Origin: Emydura subglobosa
Lineage: Eukaryota; Chordata; Testudines; Chelidae
Reading direction: 5' to 3'
Length of the DNA stretch: 64,000 nt
NCBI GenBank assembly: GCA_007922225.1
Contig: ML679941.1
Coordinates: 56,383,849 to 56,447,848, forward strand
Shown here: piece after piece, positions 11,501 to 23,500 of the stretch
How positions within the stretch are numbered: the stretch's first letter is position 1
Layout: each line of letters begins with the position of its first letter
The notes under the pieces: generated by a model
What the model was told of the DNA's origin: nothing
Database searches by the model: none
The model's input: only the letters and a program-made list of their open reading frames with translations
Made by a program: the position numbers and the translations under genes

Positions 11501-14500
11501 GCAGGAAGTTCCACAACAATGGGGGACATGATGATTTCTTTGAGGCCAGATTGCTGTGGGACATAGTAAAAAACAGTTCCAGGCTGTTGGTGGCATTAAT
11601 AGAATAGCTGCAGATGATGGATTTTGGGCCTGGGAAACAGGCAGCAGCTGGTGGGATCACATTGTAATGCAGGTTTGGTACAATGAGCAGTGGCTGCAGA
11701 ACTTTCAGATGTGAAAGACTACGTTCCTGGATCTATGTGCTGAGCTCACCCGAACCCTTCAGTGCACAGACACCAGAATGAGAGAACTGCCAGTTGAGAA
11801 GTGAGTGGTGATCACAGTAAGGAAGCTTGCAGTGCCAGATTGCTATTGGTCATTGGGAGGTCATTTTGGAGTTGGAAAATCCATAGTGGGGACCATTGTT
11901 GTGCAAGTGTGTAGGGCCATTAATCGTATTCTGCTATTCAGGACTTTGACTCTAGGCAATGTGTAGGACATAGTGAATGGATTTGCAGCTATTGGGTTCC
12001 TGAACTTCAGTGGAACGATAGATGGCATGTACTTTCCTATTTTGGCCTCAGCCTTGTTAAAATAGGCTGAAAAATAGGCTTTGGGGCCCCTAGAATAATC
12101 TTTTTATACTGTCCTGTTGGCTATCAGTTCTTTTCTGCACATGCCTACTGTTGACATTACCTCATTCTTGGATGCATGCCAACATTCTGGACATGCTCAC
12201 TGCTGTTGTTTACCTCAGAGTTATGACCTTGCCCTACTTGGCTTTTTGATAAGTTGCCATCTTAGGTACTCTTGGCTTTCTGCCAATGACCTTTTCTCCA
12301 TTTTTGCCCTGGGCATGCTCAATCTAAAAAAACTTTATGGCCATGCCTCATTTTACTTGCAGTGGTCATGTGACTCACAAAACCCTGTGGTATGTGACCT
12401 GCAACTTTCAGTGGTGAAAGGACTTCTGCTTATTCAAGAGGGAAGGTAGGGTCACAAAATGGAGATTAGGAATGTCAAATGGAGTCTGGGGAATTTCTCC
12501 GGTATCAGCCCAACAGAAGGGGCTACTTCTATATGTTTATGTAAGCGTTGGTGAATCATTGGGAATACCTCACTGATGTGTGGGCTGGTCATGGATGCGT
12601 GACATTCATTATTAAGAATGCAGGACTGTTCAGAAAGCTTCAAGCAGGGATATTTTTCCTGACCAGTGCATTACCACTGGTGATGTTGAAATGCCAGTGG
12701 TGATCCTGGGACACCCAGCCTACCCAGGCTTCTCTGAATCATAAAGCCATGTATTGGCCACCTTGACAGCTCCAAGGAAAGATTCAGTTACTGGCTCAGC
12801 AGGTGCAGAATGACAGTTGAATGTGCTTTTCATAGACTGAAGGGATGCCGGCAGTGTTTATCTACCAGATTAGATTTCAGTGAGGAAAAAAAATCCCAAA
12901 TCGTTATAGCTGCCTGTTGTGTTCTGCCTAATGTCTGTGAGGCAAAGGAGGAAAAGTTGCTGCTGTAGTGGAGGATGAAGGTGGAGTGACTGTCTGCTGA
13001 CTTTGAACAGCCAAACAAAAGGCTGTTAAAAGAATTCAGCCTGGAACTATGCAGCCAATAGAAGGCCTTGAAAGAGCACTTGAACGGTCAGCCTCGGTAA
13101 TGTGTTGAGCTGGACTATTCTCTACCTGGCCCTGAAGTTTTGAGGGCTACTAGGAATTGCATAGTGCTTGGTGTATGTTTTATGAATATCACATCCTTTA
13201 ATGAACCAATGAACTATTTGCTGTTCACTGTACTTTTATAATTATTACACTGTTTTTTAACTGAACCTATGAGTCCTCGGATCTTGTTCTTTTACAAATG
13301 ATGTGCTTTGAGTACTGCTAGGCATTTTGCAGTATACATTATGAAATAATAAAGATGAATTTATTTCCAAATAATAAAAATGTATTACATACCAAAAAAA
13401 CAATTAAAAATAGTGTGCAATTAAAAAGTATGGTACAAACTTATAAACTAAATTAATGGAACAGAACTTTAAAATTAGAATGATAGAAAACATCCCTTCC
13501 CATTTCTGCCAAACCTGCATCAACCATAGTTTTGGCAGGTCAGTGTATGTGAAGCTGTGGTTTTCCTTACTGTTCCCTGGTGTGGAGTGATAGGAATAGA
13601 GATGCAACCTCTGATGCCACCTAGAATGGGGGTGAGGGTAGAAATATAGGGAGGTGCTAAAATGGAGTTATCCATTAACTGCAGGAGGGAGGGGAGGTGA
13701 GCCTGTGACTGTTGGACCTGTAGGTCAGTAAGAGTCTGCAGCATTTGTGTTTTGCTGCCTGAGAAGTCCCATTATGTCCTAGTGCATCACCCTCTCCTTT
13801 TTTGGCTGGGACTCCAGTGCCTTTCTCTTGTCTGCTCTTTCCTTGTCCAGGTTGTCTGCTATATTCATTTTCCAGGCCTTCTGTTCACAGTCCAAGTGCT
13901 GGCTTGCAGGATCTCAGTGAATATGTCCTCCCTAGTCTGTTTCTTTTTCCTCTTCCTCAATGTCAGGTGTTCCTATGGGTGCTGTATAGGCACCCCTCAA
14001 GGCGATAGCAGCAGCAGCTGTATCTAAAACGGACAGATGTGGTGTTGTATTTACAGTCACAACGGAAAGCTAAGTTTCAGAGCTACCTTCCCTTACTCTC
14101 AGAAGAGTTTTAAATAATACATGCTTATTGACACTTCAACTTTGGAACGCCTCTGCACAGGGGGGAGTATGACCTGCCAGGGCTGGATGTGGCGGGTAGG
14201 AAATGTGGAGGCAATTGTTCAGCTGCGTAAAACAATATAATTTCATCTCCCATTTCCATGGGTATGAGCACAAGGCAGTGACACTGAGTATTGGCACTAT
14301 TTTCCACAGGCAGTAATCATTTTAGTTGATATCTCATTCATGGGTGGTAACAAAGACTCAGTGAGCACAATTGCTGCTGGTGTCCCAAAGGTACGTGGAT
14401 CTGTATGCTGCTAGCTGTTTATTGCAATTGTGCCTGCTGAAGTCTTTGTGGTGTGGCATGGGAGTGTCCTATCACAGAAGAAGAAATAAAGTTGCCATCC

Positions 14501-17500
14501 CTAGAAACCTTCAGAAGAGGATTTGAAAGTATCTCCTTGACAGTTCCATCAAGAGCTCTCAGGAAGATGTTAGGGACATCCCAATGTACCTAAACAAATT
14601 GCTTTGTGTGGCTCAACACTCCCCGCCTAGCCCTCCAGGGGAATAAAAAGCAGATAAGAGCCCTACCTCTCTTTGTTGTATCGCTATCTCATATGATTAA
14701 AACAATGAAAAGTAGATAATTGCATAGTGCTAACTGAGACTGTGTTTGTGCCATCTTCACATATAAACAGTGTAAGGGAGAATGCATGCACACACCTGAG
14801 ATTCCTTCCCCTGCATTGGGCTTGACCAGGCCCGGCTGGCAGGACTGCCTTGACTGTGGTGGAGTCTCAGAAAAATCCTGGCTCGCAGCATAGCTGGACC
14901 CTCCTGCTGCATCTCCCTCCTCTTCCTTGCTGTTCATGGCAGGGGTGTGTCTCAGGCTCTTTGGAGGTATCCACAGTGGTGTATGAGGTGCTTGGTGGGT
15001 CTCCGCCATGTATGGTATACAGTTCATTGTAAAACATAAGAATGGCCATACTGAGTCAGACCTATGGTCCATCTAGCCCAGTATCCTGTCTTACGATGCC
15101 AGCTGCTTCAGAGGGAAAGAACAAAACAGTTAATCATCAAATGATCCATCCTGTTGCCCATGCCCAACTTCTGGCAAACAGTAATCCCTGCCCATCTGGC
15201 TAATGGCTATTGATGGACCTATCATCCATGAGCTTATCTAGTTCTTTTTTTAACCCCATTATAGTCTTGGCCTTCACAACATCCTCTGGCAAGGAGTTCC
15301 AAAGGTTGACTGCGCATTGTTTGAAGAAATACTTCCTTTTGTTCGTTTTAAACCTACTGCTTGTTAATTTCATTTGGTGACCCCTAGTTTTTGTGTTAGG
15401 AGGAGGAGTAAATAATACTTCCTTATTTACTTTCTAAATACCAGTCATGATTTTATAGACCTCTATTATATCCCCATTAGTCGTCTCTTTTCCAGGCTGA
15501 AAAGTCCCAGTCTTATTAATCTCTCCTCATCTGAAAGCTTATCCATACCCCTAATCATTTTTATTGCCTTTTTCTGTACCTTTTCCAGTTCCAATATATC
15601 TTTTCTGAGATGGGGCGACCAGATCTGTACACAGTGTTTGAGATGTGGGAGTACCATAGATTTATAAAGAGGCAATATGATATTTTCTGTCTTATTACCT
15701 ATCCCTTTCCTAATGATTCATAACTTTCTGTTAGCTTTTTTGATTGCCGCTGGACATTGAGTGAATGTTTTCAGAGAACTATTCACAATGACACTAAGAT
15801 CTCTTTCTTGAGTGGTAACTGCTAATTTAGACCCCATCGTTTTATATGTATAGTTGGAATTATGTTTTCCATTGTGCATTACTTTGCATTTATAAACATT
15901 GAATTTCATCTACCTTTATTTTGCCCAGTCACCCAGTTTTGTAAGATGCGTTTGTAACTCTTCGCAGTCTGCTTTGGACTTAACTATTTGAGTAGTTTTG
16001 TATCATCTGCAAATTTTGCCACCTCACTGTTTACCTCTTTTTCCAGATCATTCATATGTTGAACAGTTCTGGTTCCAGTACAGACCCATGGAGGACACCA
16101 TTGTTTACCTCTCTCCATTCTGAAAACTGATAATTTATTCCTTCCCTTTGTTTCCTATCTTTTAACCAGTTACTGATCCAGGAGAGGACCTTCTTTCTTA
16201 CCCCATGAAAGTTTATTTTGCTTAAGAGCCTTTGGTGAGGGACCTTGTCAACGACTTTCTGAAAAACTAAGTACACTATATCCACTGGATCACCCTTGTT
16301 CATGTGCTTGTTTACCCCTTCAAAGAATTCTAGTAGTTTGGTGAGGCATGATTTCCCTTTACAAAAATCATGTTTACTCTCTTCCTCAACAAATCGTGTT
16401 CGTCTGCATTGATAATTCTGTTCTTTACTGTAGTTTAAACCAATTTGTCTGGTACTGAAGTTAGGCTTACTGACTTGTAATTGCCAGGATTGCCTCTGGG
16501 CCTTTTTAAAAAATTCGTGTCACATTAGCTATCCTCCATCATCTGGTACAGAAGCTTATTTAAATGATAGGTTACATACCACAATTAGTAGTTCTGCAAT
16601 TTCACATTTGAGTTCCTTCAGAACTCTTGGGTGAATACCATCTTGTCCTGGTGACTTATTACTGTTTAATTTATCAATTTGCTCCAAAACCTCTTCTAAT
16701 GCCACCTCAGTCTGGGGACAGTTCCTCAGATTTGTCACTTAAAAAGAATTGCTCAGATTTGAGAATCTCCTTCACATCTTAGCCATGAAGACCAATGCAA
16801 AGAATTCATTTAGTTACTCCACAATAGCGTTATCTTCCTTGAGTGTCCCTTTAGCATCTCGATTGTCCAGTGGCCCCACTAGTTGTTTAGCAGGCTTCCT
16901 GCTTCTTACTTTTTACTGTTACTTTTCGAGTCTTTGGTTAGCTGATCTTCAAATTCTCTTTTGGTCTTCCTAATTATATTTTTATACTTCACTTGCCAGA
17001 GTTTATGCTCCTTTCTATTTTCCTCCATAGGATTTAACTTCCACTTTTTAAAGGATGCCTTTTTGCTGCTAAGTGCTTCTTTTACTTTGTTGTTTAGCCA
17101 CGGTGGCACTTTTTTGGTCCTTTTATTATGTTTTTTAATTTGGGGTACATGTTAAAATTGAGCCTCTATTATGGTGTCTTTAAAAAGTTTCCATACAGCT
17201 TGCAGGGATTTCAGTTTTGTTACTGTACCTTTTAATTTCTTCCTAATTTTTTGTAGTTCCCCTTTCTGAAATTAAATACTATCATGATGTGCTGCTTTGG
17301 TTCCCATTTCCCTCCCCCAGGGATATTAAATCTTATTATGTTATGGTCACTATTACCAAATGGTTCAGCTATGTTCACCTCTTGGACTGTGCGCCACTTA
17401 GGACTAAATCAAGAATTGCCTCTCCTCTTGTGGGTTCCAGGACTAGGTGCTCCAAGAAGCAGTCATTTAAGATGTCCAGAAACTTTATTTCTGGATCTCA

Positions 17501-20500
17501 CCCTGAGGTGACATGTACCCAGTCAATATGGGGATAGTTGAAGTCCCCCATTATTATTGAGATTTTTATAGCCTCTCTAATCTCCCTGAGCATTTCAAAC
17601 TCTCAATCACCATCCTGGTCAGTAGTGTGTCCCTACTGCTATATTCTTATTATTCAAGCATGGAATTACTATCTAGGGTACAGCTTGGTTCATTTAAGAT
17701 TTTTACTTCATTTGACTCTATGCTTTCTTTCACATGTAATGCCACTCCCCCACTAGTATGACCTATTCTGTCCTTCCGATATATTTTGTACCCTAGTATT
17801 ACTGGGTCCCATTGATTATCCTCATTCCACCAAGTTTCTGTGATGCCTATTGTATCAATATCCTCATTTAATATGAGACACTCAAGGTCACACATCTTAG
17901 TATTTAGACTTCTAGCATTTGTATATAAGTACTTTACAAAATTGTCACTTTTTAGCTGTCTGTCGTTATGTGATATAATTGAATGGGACTCTCTTTCATT
18001 TGACCTGTTTCTCATCAGATTCTACCCATATTTGATCATCTTGCATCCTCTCCTCCTTACTAAGATATAAAGAATCTCCATTAATATTAATAGTGGCAGG
18101 CCTACACTCAGCACCAAATCAACTGTTGGCTTTCCTGACCTTGTAGTGTGCCTGCCACAGTTCCTTCACTTTCTTGCGGCACGATTGCTGATCCCTATCA
18201 TACCCCTTCACCTGCATCCTCTATGCAGTCCTTTTGTTTGTATATTTCTATGACAGTTCTGTAGCTTTGCCTGCACAGCATCTTCTTCCCACAGGCCCAG
18301 GAGATCCAGTACCTCCTGCCCACTTCAGGCAAGGAGTGTAATCCTCCCAAGGAGGGCAATCAGGAAAAAAGCGGTGTAAAAAATAAGGTTTTAAAGGGCG
18401 TAATGGGTGGCGTAATGGGGCGCTTACATTGACAGTTGATAAATGTGAATGCAAACAAATGCGCAAAAAGTTTGATACAAAGCTACTTACGTCAACCTAA
18501 CTCTGCAGTTTAGACCAGGCCTAAGAAAGTGCCTCCCAAGAAACTCTTAATGCTTTAATGAAAGGTCTATTTTCTTTAGAATGAGTCCCCTTTTTTTCTG
18601 AATTTGTTTGTTGTCTTCCCCTCCTGTCCTGACCTTATTTCTTGCTCTCTGTGGTTTGTTCTGATTGTGCGATTGTTGTGGGCTGTCCTGAAGCTGATCC
18701 TGAAGATTTTCATTAATTTTATCCTTACTTTATGGAGCACTGTATTGTTTGAATTCAGTCTCAGTAGTGCAAATATGAAATCTAGTAGCAAATAGAAACT
18801 AAAAGTGAAGTTAAGCAGAACAGTTATAGCGGGAACAAACCTCCTACCCAATTGTGTGTGTGTGTGTTTTTCATGGTGCTCAAGGTGTTCAGTGGGCTCC
18901 CTTACTCATTTTTTGATCCTTACAGTCTGCTAAGGAGGTCTTGCCTATTTGAGCCAGGGACTCAGGAATGGATGACATCTTAAAATGGAGTTATTATGTT
19001 ACCCTACCCTTTTTATTTTGGGCCATCACTTTCCTTCACACATAGAGTCCTACATCCATTTTTAACTATTTCTAATATGCATGAAGATGGAAAACCTGCC
19101 TTAGAGGGAGGATCTCTTCCACATGGCCTGCTTGTTTTAACTACCCTGTACATGAGTCAGCTAGTCCAGGAGCCTGTTGCGGAGCAGGCTCATTGGCTGC
19201 TTGTCATTACAGTGCAGCCCGTGTGTGTTGCTTGTCCTCTCAGCATTACCCCAAAACCCGTGCTAGCTATGAAGGCCAGCATGTTTTAATTCTCTAAGCA
19301 TCCGACAGCCTGACAAGTTAATCCTTGAGGCCCTTCTGAACCCAGGTCCCAACTTGCTTCCCATCTGTTGGGTCTGATTCTAAGAAAGCAAAACTACTGG
19401 GATAATTAAAATATCTAAGTGTTACACTTGACTTGGTGGCATAACCAAATGATGCAGCAAATATTTGCCGCACTATTGCCACTGGAAGAGGGCATATAGT
19501 GAGAAATAAAGGAATATCATTACTGTAGTGGCTAAAATTGGATTATTGAACAGTGGCATTGACAGAGTTCAAGAAGTATGTTTGTTTTTGTCCTCACAGG
19601 TACAGTGCAGATGCTTGCCCATAGGAGATACAAGGGCTTGTCCTATTTGAGGACTGGTAACATTCAGGCACAAGGTAGTCCTTGATATATGAGAGAAATG
19701 TAGGAAATGCCAGCTTTACAATGAAAGGTTGTTGAGGAACAAACATCTTTGAGTGTACCCCAGTATTTTGAGTTGTGGGGTGGGATCATCTGCATGTTAT
19801 CTTTGTGCTCTTATTTATAGTTATGACATAAGGGTATTTTATATTAAAAATGGTGTACCAAGCCTTGAGATATTAGGTAATTGGGTCTAGGGGAGAGCAG
19901 GTTTTGGGGATATAGGAAAAAAAAAGTTTGGATTTGTTAGTTACAGTACAGTTTAATATTTATAATATTAAATATTTAAGTGTAGAATTTATCTTATCGC
20001 TTAATGTTTATACAAAGAGTTCAAGAATTATGTTGTTGGGAAGGGAGAGAAGTGTAGGGTGAAATGTGTAGGGTGAATCTTCTAGTGGTATTTTCTTTTG
20101 CACACTGTTGTCAGGTAGTTTTCACCAACATCTGCGTAATCGGTTGATTTTATTCCAGCACTTGGCAAACAAATTGCATTGGTTCTTTAAATATGTTTCC
20201 AGGTAGAGACTAATCATATTCTTTTCTGTCCAAGTCTGTGGCTGTGTCTGCTCTACAAGCTAGGGGTGTGATTCCTGTGCTTGTGTAGATTCTCATCAAG
20301 CTAGTGTGAGTATAAATAGTAGCATGACCGCACTAGCCTGGGTAGTGGCAGTGGAGGCACAGCTGAGCCATGTGCACACAGACTGGGGAATCACAGCCCT
20401 ATCTCATAATGTAGACATAGCCTGTGAAACATAATAAGAAGGTGAGACTGCAGGTACTGTATAAACTCTATGGGAGAATACTCTTTGCCTTCAGTTAACC

Positions 20501-23500
20501 TGAAAATTTTTCTTCACTTTTGTTTTCAATTATTGCTTTAAGAAGTGTCTACTTACTGTGGAACTGTTTCATCAACAGATCTAGACTCGTATACATTCTT
20601 TGATTCTTATCTATTTTATATGCTTGCTTTCCCTTAGGGACTCTGCCATGCTTTGAGAAAAGAAGTATGGAAATTCCTTTTGGGTTATTTTCCTTGGCAC
20701 AGTACTAGAGAGGAAAGAACTAATTTGCAAAAAAGAAAAACGTGAGTACAGACACACTTTTAGACTACAAAGTAGGTTTAAATAATTTCAGAAATTTTTC
20801 AAGTATATGCTTATTGCAGTGATGTAGAAGTCTTCATAAGTCTGCAAAAAACTAACTTTAATGCTGTTGAATGCAGTGTTTGATAAGCCTTCTTAAAAAG
20901 CTTATTATATGTAACTGAAGAATATAATAGAGTTTCTGTTATCCATGGCTTACTTTTTCTGTTTGCTCTTTTTTAATTTTTTTGTGAGATTGTGACATTC
21001 AAATAATGAAAAGTGAAGTGATATTTAACAAGTTGCATTTAGTTTTAGAGTGGCCTTTTCTTTTTCTTTAGAGATGAATATTTCAGGATGAAACTTCAAT
21101 GGAAATCAGTCAGTGATGAGCAAGAAAAACGAAATTCAAGATTAAGAGACTATAGGAGTCTTATAGGTAATTTTCCTTTTATTGATTTAGAGTGCAACAT
21201 ACCAATATGGATTAAGTTAATTGTAAGATGTTAAAAAGGAGAAGTGAAGCTCTTGAGATTTAGAATATTAGAGCCATTGCTAAGCATATTTCATGGCCAG
21301 AGAATCTGCTGTAGATTGAAGCTCCAAAATCTCAACTTTCACTTAACTTTCTTAAAAAGTTTTTTGGAGTTGATGGGCATGTCTTCAATCACATAGAGAT
21401 GTCCCCATTGAAGAAGGGCACTGACTTGCTCCAAAAGAGCAAGTGGCTTCAGTCTTCAGTGGCTCTGAAATTATAAAAGCAATATTGAGTGAAGTTGGTC
21501 ATAAAATTCAGGCAGTGTGAACTCTGTATTGTACATTGAAACAACACAAAAAATGTACAGTGTAAAAGCAGGCATTCTGTAAATGATGTCCCTATGGGTA
21601 CTCCACTGTTGATGCGGCAGCACCTTTGTGTCTGTGGTCAGAGATCTTCAATAGCAGTGCCCATCGGACTGCACATGTGCACCTCCCCTGTCTCACGCAA
21701 TGTGTGGGAAGTATAAATAGCCCTGTGTCATCCAACTGCCCTCAGTTCCTTCAGCCTGTGGTCTGGAACGAAACCCTTAGCAGAGCCTGATTTTTCCCTC
21801 TCTTCTCCTCAGATACTGCGATAGTCAGCTCGCCCTTAGATAGCTAGTTCTTCAGTTTTCCTTTCCTCTTTCTTCACCCCCCGCTACCCACCCCCCCAAA
21901 TTTCATGCTATTTATTTCAACTTCTACATATCTACAGTTTTAGAATAGAGTAGGTTTTCGTTTTCCCACTTCCCTTTCCCAATAGGGAAGCTATCCTCTC
22001 ACCCTTATGCCTGGCTTTCCCGGCTTTAAGAGGTGCATGTTGTGTGGGACTGCTTTCCTGATAACACACTGTGTATGGTCGTCTATTTGTTGCTTGGGAG
22101 AGGGACACGTTTTCCAGAAGTGCTCCCACTGCCTTGGTCTAAAACCAAGGGCAAGGAAAGACAGGGACATTAGGTTCAAACTTATCTTAATGGAAAAGTC
22201 TCTTCAAGCAACGTCAGACCCAGGATCCCCCTCCTCTCCAGAAAGACCCTCTTGGTCCACAAGATCATATACTGACCCCCTCTCTTCACGCCTGAACAAG
22301 AGAAAAACATCTTCTGACCAGGCTGAGGGTAGAGAAGAGAGCAGCTTCTTCCACAGCTTCTGAGGTGCAAACTTCAAGAATGCCGTCCCTGGCTAGATCC
22401 ATGGCATCAGTGGCTTCTCACCAGGGGCATGGCTCTGCAAAGAAACCAAGTTCCTCAGTCTCTGAGAAAAAATCTAAAGACTCTGCTAGGGCAGACCATC
22501 AACAGTCGGCTCCACCCTCTATTTGTAGTGACCAGAATGAGCCCTCTACCTCATCTGCAGCTCCAAGACCCTTCGTGACCCAAAGAAGCCACTGGCACAA
22601 TATCGGCACCGACAAAGCCACTAGTACCGACCAAGTTGGCACCGACAAAGCCACTAGTACCGACCAAGACGTTGACGCCGACAAAATCTTCGGCACCAAC
22701 AAACTCATTGGCGCGGACCAAACCAGTGGCCCTGAAAAAATTTTTGTCACCATCTGCTGGCCCTACTAAGACATATACCACGGCACTGTGCTTTACATCG
22801 GCATCATTGATGCCCTATGCACCACAGGAGTTTAGACTCATTTCAGATCTAAGAGTACCTGATATTCCAGAGTCTCCACTCCTGAAATGCAACGTACCAT
22901 AAGCCTCACCATCACCTGAGTCAAGCTTCACTCTCCTCCTTTCCCTAGTGATGTAGAGGAGGAATATGCTGATTCCATTGCCCCATCAATATCAGGACAA
23001 ATAGCACCAGTCTTGCATACCTGCCTTTCAACATCCCAAACCTGGCCTCAACTTTGCTATCCACAATGGCACTTTGACATGCAATGCCACCTTAGTGCCC
23101 TCATAACTACCACAGACAGCAGCCTGCTGCATAAGGGGCGACGTCTTGTGCACCTTCTTACAAACAAGTTTTGAAGATGTGGTTGAGGGTCCGAGAACAA
23201 CCCCTCCATTCTACCTGTTCCTAACATCTACAACATCACAAACAAACCATAAGTTTGGCAACCAACTAGCTCCATTCCTGCCATCTTGCATGCTCATCAC
23301 TTTGGACAAATGGGTCCTGGAAATAAGCAAGGAACGATATTCCATTCCCTTCCTAACTATGCCATCCTGTCACATCCACTCCCCATTCCTCTTCAGGGAC
23401 CCTTCTCACGTGACCATTCTCAGAGAGGAATTAAACCATCTTCTGCAACTGGGAGCCATAGAACCAGTCCCCATGAAGCACAGAGGATGAGGATTCTACT

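Larger units (their letters stand above)
13404..18470 (-). pseudogene. Harbinger copy 2 Myb/SANT-like gene (split by a CR1)
   Basis: On the - strand, 18160-18100 reads RKKVKELWQA and YKVRKANS, the same Myb/SANT helix as KIKELRQAYQKTREANS in copy 1. Downstream on that strand, after the CR1, the later parts lie at about 15030-14690 and 13745-13510, with a Gln-rich MLQTLTDLQVQQSQ segment as in the coiled C-terminus of this family. CR1 insertion and many frame breaks make it a pseudogene. Limits are approximate. Confidence 0.6.
11022..18520. mobile_element. PIF/Harbinger DNA transposon, copy 2 (with nested insertions)
   Basis: The left end has ATGTCTACACTATAG and the right end the complement of GGTCTAAACTGCAG, related to the ends of copy 1. 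A 3-bp duplication CTA (11019-11021 and 18521-18523) is possible. Copy 2 lies in the opposite orientation to copy 1: transposase remnants are on + at 11655-13160 and Myb-like remnants on - at 13404-18470. About 3 kb of it is a CR1 that inserted later, and an LTR-like repeat interrupts the transposase. Without these it would be about 4 kb, the same size as copy 1. It is more decayed than copy 1. Confidence 0.8.

Noticed and set aside
12117..12449. A 110-codon + strand open frame
   Set aside because: It runs antisense through the LTR-like repeat copy B and contains no recognisable domain.
22605..22668. A CRISPR-like repeat array
   Set aside because: Only two adjacent units without spacers, inside a retrotransposon gag region of a vertebrate genome.
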